From assembly GCA_005408345.1 (NCBI GenBank), contig SEMN01000617.1, positions 62,001 through 126,000 of the forward strand: a stretch of DNA of 64,000 nt, in the 5' to 3' direction. A program made the translations under genes and the position numbers. Under the pieces are notes generated by a model. That model saw only the letters and a program-made list of their open reading frames with translations. It was not told the DNA's origin and searched no databases. Positions 1-10,143 of the stretch are shown here, in pieces. Source of the stretch: Macquaria australasica (taxonomy: Eukaryota > Chordata > Actinopteri > Centrarchiformes > Percichthyidae). Within the stretch, counting starts at the first letter, position 1; each line of letters opens with the position of its first letter.

Positions 1-88
1 TTTGAAATACTGAAAACATGTTTGGTTTGGAAGCATGTTTGGTTTGCTGTAGCTTCACGTGACATAAAATGTTTTCTCATCTGATCAG

Positions 89-3000
89 AGTCACGTCACA
101 GCGTCACGCAGAGCGCTAGAGGCCTTCCTCACTCGCTACCCGCTCTGCTACGGCTACTGGAAGAAATTTGCTGATCTGGAGCGCCGCGCTGGGTACAACA
201 ACAAAGCAGAGGAGGTAAAACAGGAGCGAGAGTTTACAATTCTGTGTTTCTTCTGTCCCCACACCATTATGAATAATTATAGGTGTATTAAGGAAGTGTT
301 TTTCACTGTTTTTAATGTTCATGGTTGTGGTGTGTTGTGTCAGGTGTGTGTTCAGGGTCTCCAGGTAATCCCTCTGAGTGTAGATCTGTGGATCCACTAC
401 ATCAATCTGCTGCTGGGGACGCTGGACATGAACCTGCCTGAGTCGCCCATACGGATTCGCAGGTAGATGAACGCGCTCATCATTGTTTTTACCTGGGTTT
501 TGTTGTTGTTTTTTATGCTGCCAGTTCACCTCTTGCAGCCTGCACAGATATAAAAACAGCAATTGAAGAGAAAATATCAGGAAAAGGCAAATAAGCCACT
601 GATTTAATTGTTTTCCAACCTCAACCCTCAGTGTGTTTGAGGAAGCGGTTCAGGCAGCGGGTCTGGACTTCCACTCGGACCGGCTTTGGGATCTTTATGT
701 TGAGTGGGAGAAGGAGCAGGGGAACATGCAGAACGCAACAGCCGTCTTGGACAGAGTCCTCAAAGTCCCCACCCAGCTCTACAACACCCACTACGACAAG
801 TAAGACTCCACACACGGGCCGAGTGTGTGTGTGTGTTTGCCAATCTACATTTCTTGAAATAAATTTATAGAAGACAAAAATACTGATGTAGACGCGTTAT
901 TGTCAGTGCCAGTACCATGCTTTCAGTCAGATAGGGCTTTGTAGCTTTTGTAGTTTTTTTTTTTTAGGGAAACATTAAATCAACATACTGTCGTGATCTT
1001 TTGAATAGGGATGGGCGATAAAACAATAACGATATCGCAATGTAATTTTCCTCAAGTAGCAAAAATCAGCTTTTGAACTTGAAAGAAATAATTATTTGAC
1101 ATTTATCATGATATGAAAAATAATTTTGTGATAACATTTTAGGCTCATATCGCCCGGCCCTACTTTTGAATATTCTCCTCTTACTCGAACGCCTCCTCTC
1201 TCTTTCTCCATGTCTCGCTCTTTTCTTCTCCCATTAATCTCATTTTGCGTCCGTCTGCCCTCGCCGTCAGGTTCAAGGAACACCTGAACAGCCATGAGCC
1301 CAAAGAGGTGCTTTCCCCGGACGAGTATGAGGAGCTGAGGACGCTGTGCCGCCAGAGTCAGAAGGCAGAGCGTGCTGAACAGGCCCAAGAGGAGGAGGAG
1401 GAGAGGCCGCCAGGGGAGGAAGAGCCCGCCACACCGGAAGGCACAGACACAGTGAGTAACGTCTGTCCTGACAGGATTTCAGTGCTAAGTGTAATGTTGG
1501 AAAAGGACATGCACAGTATATACTAGTGAGACATAAATTAAAGAGATGGTCAAATAGATAATTATTTTTATACTTTTTAAATTGTGTTTAGGAGGAGTTG
1601 ATGCAGAAGATTAGGGAACAAGTGCTGCTTCGCAGGGACAAAGTGTACCAGGACAACGAGGGAGAAGTCCGCAAGAGATGGCACTTTGAAGACGCTGTGA
1701 GTTTTTTCTCTTTTTTTTCTGTCATCATGTGATTTTCCTCCCTCTGTCATTCATTCACTGTCTTTCTATTTGTTTGGAAACTGGAAACCAAGGTATGACA
1801 ACAGAATTACTTTCCAGGCACTTTGTTCTGAATCTAGGGCTCGGTATTATTTGAAATTTCTGATACGTTTGATACCTGAGTTTTGGTACAGATAGAAAAA
1901 CTTTATTATTTTATTGATACCTTACTTTGAGGAGTAATTCATATAAAAGCCTTTTTTTCATTTGGTAAAAGAAGCCAAACTCAAATGTTAAATGTTGGCA
2001 ATTTTGTACAAGAACTTTGCCTAAATCAAAAACGGTCCAAAATTACCAAAATTATTATTTAAATCAGAAACTTTTAAATCAAACAATAAGTAAATTTGAA
2101 CCAGTATTTAATGCCAGCTTTCAGTTACTGACATTTTCAGCTACGGAAACATTTTAGTGGGTTTCAAAAACATATCCAGACCTTTCTGAAAACCGAAACC
2201 CAAATTCTCAATATGTCTGCCTTTTGTGCTCAAGGCCAAAAATAGTATTAATGCTTAATGTTCTTTCTAGTTAAATTGTCCACAGTATGATCTTTTACTA
2301 TTGTTTGCAGTTTTACAGCAAAAGATTTAGAATTTGATTTGTTTTCTTGTAAATATTCTGTTGTCTTTTTTTAATTTATATTTATTGAATTTATTACACA
2401 CTTTAGAAACTGATTTCTTTTTCTCTGGCCTCCAGATCAAACGTCCCTACTTCCACGTCAAGCCACTGGATCGCCTCCAGCTGCGGGCCTGGCACTCCTA
2501 CCTGGACTGGGAGATCGCTCAGCTGAACAAGGACACCAGAGACCCAAACCAAGGTGACGACATAACGAAGATATTGTCAGCGGTCACCTGCATCGTACAG
2601 TCTCGGCGATTCTACAGATTTGTGCCCACAGTTCTGACACCATTGTCTCCTACTAGATCCAAACCAGGCAGCCACAGAGGGGTCAGAGGTCACAGCCCAG
2701 CCTCAGGAAGGATCAGAGGATGCTGCGGTTGCGCATGACGACTACAGGGTTCGCATCCTCTTCGAGCGCTGCCTGATTGCCTGTGCTCTGTATGAGGAGT
2801 CCTGGACCAGGGTAAGGAGAGCAGTTTGTGTGTGACCCCTATTTAGAGAAATCTTATACGAGCACATTTACATTTTAGTGCGTATTAACATCAAGTGTGC
2901 GTGTATCCTCATGAGCCTAAAGACTAGATTAAAAAGAGAAGTTTGTGTGCGTATATGATCACTGTGTAACATGCTCTTGTATGTGTTCAGTACACGCAGT

Positions 3001-6000
3001 ACCTGGAGTCGCAGAGTGTGGACGAGGCGCGGGCCGTTTACAAACGAGCCTGTGAGATCCACCTGACGTACAAGCCCAACATCCACATGCAGTGGGCCAC
3101 CTTCGAGGAGAGGCACGGTACGACAACACACGACAACCGCACTGTACAAACACAGTGTTATTCTATTTCCTTTTCTTTTGAAATGTTAAATGTCTTGAGT
3201 AGGTCTTACTTCGTCCAGTATAAAGTCAGGAATATTCATTTAAAGGTACTTTGTGATGCAATCAATGAACTGGATTCAGTGAATGACGGTCAAGGTAAAA
3301 CTGAAAAGTAAAGGAGGTATATTAGGTGTAGTTTCACCAAAGGATGTGAACAGTTATTCCACATCAAGTTTACCTTTTTTATGTTTGTCCACCTTTAAAT
3401 GGATACAGAACAGGACAGGGAACAACTTGTTGGATATGATCTAGTTCTACTACACAGGGTTAAATCATCACAACAGACATATACCTCAACTGTTAATTGT
3501 TTCTCTGCTTTTAATTTTTATATTAAACTTGTAATAACTATTTCAGTTGAATAGACGCTGTATTTGACAGGTTTTTACTTCTTTGTTTTGGTTGTTAAAA
3601 TGGTCGTGATCTGAATTAATGCCATTATAAAGGTCTTTAAAAACGCTTTAATAACTCCCAACACCCTTTTCAGAATTCTAACACATTAAGTAGAGTTTTC
3701 TTGTAAACAAACAAAGTTTCTTTTTATATTCTGTGTTACTCACCAACACTTGGTGCATCCTTGAAGTCTGTCCTCATAAAACATTTGCAAAGCAGATGAT
3801 TTTCTTAAACCTGCATTGCTTACATCCACGTTTACTAGCTAGGGCTGACAGGTATGCAAAAAAAAAAAAAAATCATATTGCAATTATTTTGACAGGTATT
3901 GTGATTGTGATGTGTGTCACGATTTTAGTGGGAATGGTAATTTTTGCATTTCATTTTCACAGAAAAAAATAAAATAAAACTGATGTGATTATTTCTGGGG
4001 TCTGTACCAAACACTTTTTACACATTTTACCTTTATCAAAAAATTGCAGCTCCTGTGATTTGGATATTGCACTTGGCCATATCGCTATTTCAATAATATT
4101 TCGATTAATTGTTCAGCCCTATTACTAGCTATCAGTCTTCTTCTTCCCTGCCTTTGCTGGTGCTTTTCTACATTTCTTGGTGCATTACCGCTGCGTGTAG
4201 ATCAGTGGATTAGTGTGAAACCATTGGCAGGACTGTGTATCACGTGGCGTTCACGTGCACGAGAACAAACAAAATAGGGACCCACGTGTAAAAATATTAC
4301 TCCATAATGCTTCTAGTGATCAAAACCTCCACAGGGTGCCTTCAACAGTCAACACTTGTGCAATGTAATACAATCTAATACAACAGTCTGATTTTAATGG
4401 ATGTTGACAGTGTTTGTTGTTTAACTGGATGGTAATTCTTGAAAGGTGTTTCTATTATCACCTTTATCCTCCTCCGGATATTTAAATGAGCAGAAAACAT
4501 GAAGCCGTCTGATGCAAAAACATCACAAAGCCTCAAAACTTACAATAGAATTGATCCAACACATCAGGGTCCTTTTTTAATGAAACTATTAAAGGGACAC
4601 TTGTATTTCATGGTTTGTAGCCACCACACTCATGGAAACTCCTTCATCTCCTCCATCAGGTGACTTAACCGAGGCTCGGCGAGTGCTGGAGGCCCTGGAG
4701 AAAACCCTACCAGGGTTGGCAGTGGTCCGTCTTCGCAGGGTGGCTTTAGAGAGACGAGCGGGCCAGCTGGACCAATCGGAGGCCTTGCTGCGGGAGGCTG
4801 TGGCCGAATCCACAGAGAGGCCCACGTTACACGCTTTCTACTCCATCAAGCTGGCTCGCCTGCTGCTGAAACTGGGCAGGAACCCCAGCAGGGCCCGCAG
4901 AGTTTTACAGGAGGCGCTGGAGATCAGTCCGGTGAGATAATTAACCAACATCACAGGCTTTTGATCAATCTCCTCTCGGCCCTTCATCCTTTTAAAAGAA
5001 AGAAAAAAAGAAAAAAAAAGTTAAAGAATGTCAGTGTAGTTCTGCTGTAAAAATCCTGCTCCATTTTGTGTGACACAATTTGTGTCCGGTGGCTGGAATT
5101 TATTTCTTTTTATAGGAATTCTGATTTTGTGGCAGTTTAAGATTATACACAAAGCTGTCAGGTGAGATTGTCCATTAACCACAATCAGTTTGCGTCTCAT
5201 ATTCTTTGTGACGAGTACTCTGTGTGGGAGGATCAAACTAAAAATGTACCATTAAAAAGTAAAAAGCCAAAACTCAGTACTTAAGACATTTGTATCTCTA
5301 GTTTTTAATTGCCTCTGTCTCTCCCTCAGGATAATGATAAACTGCACATGAACCTGTTGGAGCTGGAGGTGTCGGGGGACCCCTCAGCTGAGGCGGTGCA
5401 GGAGTGTGTGACACGAGCCCTGGCAGCCCCCCTCGCCCCGCACACCAAGATCCTCTTCTCACAGAGAGGCCTGCAGTTCGCTGAGGACTACAGCAACTCT
5501 ATCCAGAGGTATATTTTAAATCCAATTGGTCGCGTAAACCCTGGTGGCACCTAACAAACCATTCATCGCCTTGTTGTTCTTCACTGTCTTATGTCTCTGT
5601 CCTCTGCAGCGTGCTGTCTGTCTATGAAGAGCACCAGAAACTGCTGAAGGAGCTGGGTGGAACAAAGAGAGGAGCAGAGAACGGGTGAGAGGAGAAGAAA
5701 CAACCGACTCAAAGTTAATTTGATCAAGTTCAAAAGAAACATTTATTTTTCAACTGGCAGTGTTTAACATAAAATAGCAGGTTTGAGTGTCATAAGTAGT
5801 ATTTTGTTTGATCCACTTGTTTCATGTTGGACTGGTTTCAGGTCGTCAAATTTTTCCAGATTCATTCCACAAGTCAAAGCAGTCCTTTTTGAACACTTTT
5901 TTTTTTTTTCTTTAACCAAGAATTCACACTATCATAATTTAAATGATAGCAAAAAAAAACATGTAAATGCAGCTTCTTCATCAGATTTTTTTCAACAACC

Positions 6001-6876
6001 CATTCATGAGTTGAGTGTATAAAAATGAAGTATGTACACATCTAACTTCAGTATTGACTGGGAACATCATGCATGCTTCTTTTTTAATGAGCAACTCTTT
6101 TGTGTAGAAATGTCAAAATTAAAGATGTATAATACAGTTCAGGGCATTATCTAAAGAAGAATCTCAATCTTAACTAGACTTTTTGTCTGTTATTGAGTCC
6201 TAGAATCACATTTTTTTGTTGAAACAAGCAAAATTAAATCTGCCAGCAGTGTAAAATAAGTTTCCAGTACCCATCCACGTGTTGCATGAATCGTCTAGAA
6301 TCAAGTGTCATCTTATTGATCTTAGTGCCATCTTCCTTATTGATGATTTCTCTCACCATACTGAGATAATCGTAAGACAAATAAGATTGATGTTTTGTTT
6401 TTGGGTTTTTTTTTTGTTTGCTGTGAAAATAAAATGTGCATTTGTTTTTACAGACATCATTTGTAATCATTGATTTTTAGGGACGAGGACTCGGAGAAGC
6501 TGAGCAAAAGTGACGACGGCTCTGCTGTTGCTGTGTCTTCACAAGTTCCGCCTACCATGCCACATGTCCCCATCACCACACCCCCTCCCCCCGTGATGGG
6601 CGCCGACATGAGCTCACAGGCCGCCTACGGGGGATACGGCAGCTGGTACCAGGTAGGATTTGAGATTTTAACACTGAACACTTTCACACTTTCAAAATAT
6701 AAGATGGTTGTTTGGATGAAAAACTATTTTGTAAATCTGTAAATGAACCAATATGGCTTGAAAAGAGTTACGTGAGTGGCTTTATTGAGGTGTAGGAAAA
6801 CCATAGTCCATTATATATATATATATATATATATAGATATATAGATATAGATATAGATATAGATATAATATATATA

Positions 6877-6912
<36 letters not shown>

Positions 6913-7201
6913 CTCCTATATATATATATATATGACATATGACATAGATAATAGAGAGATGGATAGAGAGATAGAGATATAGATATATATATGTATATGT
7001 GGCTAAAACAGGTTCACCTGTACCTAAACTGTTTAACTGAAGGTAAACGGGTTAGGTTGGGTTTACTATGGACAATTCAAGATGTTCTGTGCACCTTTTT
7101 ATTACCCGTTTATTGTGATTCTTTTCCAGCAACCGCAGTACGGCAGCTACGGCTACCAGAACACCTGGAACTACAACCAGGGCTACTACCCTCCCAGCTA
7201 A
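89..7201 (+). CDS. prpf39: PRPF39-type pre-mRNA processing factor (3' part, 13 exons)
   Basis: This is the C-terminal 622 aa of a HAT-repeat U1 snRNP-associated splicing factor, a family that helps U1 select 5' splice sites in the nucleus; the 5' end lies outside the window. Exons: 89-214, 344-462, 632-799, 1271-1451, 1592-1696, 2436-2553, 2657-2811, 2991-3117, 4660-4931, 5330-5508, 5610-5684, 6481-6652, 7130-7201. Every junction keeps phase. The first exon could instead begin at 91. Family landmarks are YCYGYWKK-like (here [17 protein letters not shown]), [49 protein letters not shown] and [10 protein letters not shown]. An acidic Glu-rich stretch lies in exon 4. The C-terminus is Gly/Tyr/Gln-rich and ends YYPPS. 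Several stretches differ from the PRPF39 sequences I know, and the ubxn1/ehd1 neighbourhood is not where I expect the main gene, so this may be a second paralogue. Confidence 0.9.
1006..1162. mobile_element. hAT-type MITE with 8-bp target duplication
   Basis: A 157-bp element in a prpf39 intron begins TAGGGATGGGCG and ends CGCCCGGCCCTA, which are imperfect inverted termini. The direct repeat CTTTTGAA flanks it exactly at 998-1005 and 1163-1170. An 8-bp duplication plus TAGGG/CCCTA ends is characteristic of non-autonomous hAT elements. It has no coding capacity. Confidence 0.8.
1833..2290. repeat. AT-rich repeat-like intron sequence starting TAGGGCTCGGTATT
   Basis: This prpf39 intron segment begins like teleost hAT-type MITEs (TAGGGCTCGGTATT followed by GATAC motifs). 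I could not define a matching right end or a target duplication, so only the left edge is suggestive. Confidence 0.3.
3840..4121. mobile_element. hAT-type MITE with 8-bp target duplication
   Basis: A 282-bp element in the large prpf39 intron begins TAGGGCTGACA and ends GTTCAGCCCTA. Exact copies of TTACTAGC flank it at 3832-3839 and 4122-4129. The body contains AT-rich sequence with an 'atatcgctatttcaata' motif typical of this teleost family as I remember it. The 8-bp duplication supports hAT-mediated mobilisation. Confidence 0.85.
6812..6991. repeat. (AT)n / (AGAT)n compound microsatellite
   Basis: About 180 bp of TA dinucleotides mixed with AGATAT and CTCT/GAGA segments, in the last prpf39 intron, ending about 140 bp before the final exon. 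Such arrays are length-variable and form hairpins. Confidence 0.9.
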
Positions 7202-7946
7202 AGAGGGCGATGGTGACTGTGACACCAAAAAGGCCACAGGAGGCAGTTTGATGCAGGGTGACTTCTCAGCTGAACAACAAACTGAACCACCCAGTCCTGC
7301 CTGTCCACCTGCTAAAATAATATCCCAGCATCCTTTCCTCTGAGTTACCTCACTGTCCTGGATTTGTCTAAATAAGGGGCTGGAGTTGAGCTCTTTTTTT
7401 AACACGTTGTGTCATTTCAGTGTTTATTCTGAGGGACAGGTGGAAAGATAATGAAAGGAAACGGTGACGCCCATTCTCAGTACATCAGTGTGTCTCCATT
7501 TTAATCAGAAATATTTTTGTATTTGTTTGCAAGCCAACCCCTTTGCTCCTGTTTTAAAAGTCATCCAGTTTATCCAACTTTACAGCTAATGTATGATTGA
7601 CATTTTGTACCATTCCAGAGTAGGCTATTTGTTTTTTCTAATGTATATAAAGGTGTTTTATAGTGTGTCACAACAGAACTGTTTTGTGTCGTCCTTTTCA
7701 TAATGAGGGTGAAAAATCGACTGTCACACCCAATAACTGTAAAACTAAAACTCATGGTCTGTTAGGGGACAGAAAAGCACCGTGTCCTGCTCACATCTAC
7801 AGCAGCGTTTTCTAAAAAGTTGGTCTGGAAGTTTCTTTTCATCACTGCATTGCCTCGAGTCTCATGTCAGCAGGAATTTTAAGAGAATCTCATTTGCACA
7901 GAATTAAGTAGTGCTAGCCAGCAGGTTTCAGAGGCTGTAATCGTCT

Positions 7947-8314
7947 GATTATCAAACTAAATGGGCAAAACACAGGAAGAAACTGGCTCTACTTGTTCCC
8001 TTTCATATTAAATCCACTTGAAGTCCTTTAGGGAGCTACCAGCCGAGAGCAAAAGTCCATTAAACTCGCATATAAGTAGGGCAAACACTCAAATTTTCTT
8101 CTTACAGGATCATTGGCAACAATCCATTTATGCACATAAATGTTTCCAGCTCTGGTGATGAACATTTGTGAGTGCTCACCCTATTTATCTGTGAGTTTAA
8201 TGGACTTTTGCTCCAGGCTGGTGGCACTCTAAAGGACAGCAAGCGATTTAGTTTAAAGGAAATGAGTTGAGTCCACTCCCTCCTGTTATTGTTTTGCCCA
8301 TTAGTTTGATAATC
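7947..8314. mobile_element. Long inverted-repeat (foldback) element
   Basis: The left arm starts GATTATCAAACTAAATGGGC and the right arm ends GCCCATTAGTTTGATAATC. Further matching pairs occur inward: AGTCCTTTAG against CTAAAGGACA, GCAAAAGTCCATTAAACTC against GAGTTTAATGGACTTTTGC, and a GTTTGCCC/GTGAGTGC-type spacer. The arms are well over 100 bp each around a short loop. It has no ORF, lies directly after prpf39, and may be transcribed in its 3' UTR. Confidence 0.8.
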
Positions 8315-8324
8315 TTAATATTAA

Positions 8325-8705
8325 AGAGGTACTGCACACGTAAACATGTTTTTTGAGCTGTACACTAAATGATATGACTGTGCTGTAATGAAACGCATCA
8401 ATGCTGGTGTTAATATTGACATTTCTTACCAAATGTATAAAAATCAGCATTTCATGGGTTGGAAATGGCTCAACACGCCATCTACTGTTTTAAATCAGCC
8501 CTAAACCTGCAAGGTCAATGCTGACATAGTCAACCAGTTGGGACCTGAAATTTATATTTAAAAAAAAAAGACTATAATCAGTGTCAGTGAGTCTCCTGAC
8601 CCACACACTACACAGCCACCCCTCCTACAGTTGTTCCCTCACTTGTTGCATTTTTTTAATTTGCTGGGAGAGAGGGTTCTAGCTGAATTTGAGGGTGGAG
8701 TTACT
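8325..8705. mobile_element. Candidate TTAA-flanked MITE
   Basis: TTAA occurs at 8321-8324 and 8706-8709. The inner ends are AGAGGTACTGCAC on the left and the complement of AGTAACTCCAC on the right, an imperfect inverted pair. The layout resembles piggyBac-type non-autonomous elements, but the termini are weakly matched. Confidence 0.45.
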
Positions 8706-8896
8706 TTAAGGTGAAGACGACAGCCTCTTTGAAAACCGACTGTGAAAAAGTCCTGTTAACATCTCACTTCTTATTTTGTATGCCAATGGAGTTCCAGTTC
8801 TCTAGTTGTTTTAAAATCCAGTAGGCAATCCTGAACAAGTGTACTGTAGATGCTTTAGTCTTTGGCCTACAACTGACCTAATTTTACATGGTTAAA

Positions 8897-8902
8897 AATA
8901 AA
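8897..8902 (+). promoter_or_regulatory. Possible prpf39 polyadenylation signal (AATAAA)
   Basis: AATAAA lies about 1.7 kb after the prpf39 stop codon in AT-rich sequence. If used, the 3' UTR would contain the foldback element at 7947-8314. An earlier non-canonical signal is equally possible. Confidence 0.3.
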
Positions 8903-9132
8903 ATGCCTGAAACTCACCATGTCACATAACTTTGGGAGAAGTCAGTTTAATGTCACGGCCTTTATTAATCCCCCTTTTGAAATCAATTCTCCTTAATGAG
9001 AGCAAAGCAGCCCTAATAGGGTTTGAACCCAGGACCACTACCAAGAGCTGCCATGCTTTGAAATACCACAGCCTTGTTATATGTGCACTTGTTCCATTAT
9101 CTTCAGTTGTATGTGGTGATTACATCTGTTAA

Positions 9133-9500
9133 AGGATAAGGCTGCAAATATTCTAGTTTTCTTATTGTCAACAAATCACATGAAAAGACGACAACAAACA
9201 ATCTGTCTCTCAGGAGTTTCCAACTTCCCTACTGTGGTACTTAACACCAAACCCATGTGTTGCTACTGAAGACGTAAACCTGTAAAAATGGGTCACAAAT
9301 ATATAGTTTTCCTAAAACCTTTTTAAAAATGTCCTAAAACAGCTGGGCTTTGTAGTTTTTGGACAACAATGGAGCTCTATGGCACATAGGGATAACATAT
9401 TAGGCTTTCGCTACACAAACGAAATCAATTTTTGGTTTTGGTCTTTTCATGGCATTTTTTGACAAAAAGGAAAATGTTGAATATCACCAGCCTTATTTTA
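9133..9500. mobile_element. Candidate TTAA-type dispersed repeat with inverted ends
   Basis: The left end reads TTAA then AGGATAAGGCTGCAAATATT. The right end, reverse-complemented, reads AAAATAAGGCTGGTGATATT, a clear terminal inverted repeat. The right TTAA is not intact. The interior resembles a repeat common in teleost genomes from memory. It separates the 3' ends of prpf39 and ubxn1. Confidence 0.5.
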
Positions 9501-9560
9501 TGGAAGGTTATATGTGATTTTCAGAAAATCCAGTCCACCACCATAATTCTCCGAGTCAGC

Positions 9561-9566
9561 TTTATT
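9561..9566 (-). promoter_or_regulatory. Possible ubxn1 polyadenylation signal
   Basis: AATAAA on the - strand, about 580 bp beyond the ubxn1 stop codon and just outside the TTAA-type repeat. It gives a plausible 3' UTR length. Confidence 0.4.
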
Positions 9567-10143
9567 TTAAGTAGATTCTTGGTGATTATGCAGACATAAC
9601 TGTCAATATATTTAAACTTATTAAAAAAAACTGGCAAAGTAGAATGTCACAAAATCAGGAAGATCGTGTGGATTAAATTTAAGGCCCTTTCAGAACCAAT
9701 CGAGTAGGTCTTGTGTGGTACTTTGCTATGCAAGGATCAGGTTAAAATTGAACGATTTTGTTCTGCATCGTTTTTAGAAATGTGCTGTTGAAACCATGAA
9801 GCAGTATCCCATCAGAAGCCAGCTATCTTCACTTTGCAAAAGTCACGGCACACAAACCAATTTATGTCAAGCGTAATCAATCAAGCCCAGAATGACGTAA
9901 GGCATCATTCAGTGAGTAAACCAAACTGTTTTTTCATTACTTCTCCAAAACGTCTTAAAAGTAGCTACAAACAATCTGAACACAGCCTCAAGCTGCATCT
10001 CTCTGCTTTAGTTCAGTTAGCTGGCTTATTGAGTGATACTAAAAAGGTGGTGGCTCTCTTCCTGGATCAATCTGTTTCTGGTGTCTCTCGTGTTGATGTA
10101 GTGGAAGTGGTGAGGTAGGCTCACAGAGCAGATCCTCCTGATC

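Noticed and set aside
9000..9070. tRNA-like B-box (GGTTCAAACC on the - strand)
   Set aside because: Only the B-box-like part fits; no A box or acceptor stem could be formed. At most a decayed SINE.
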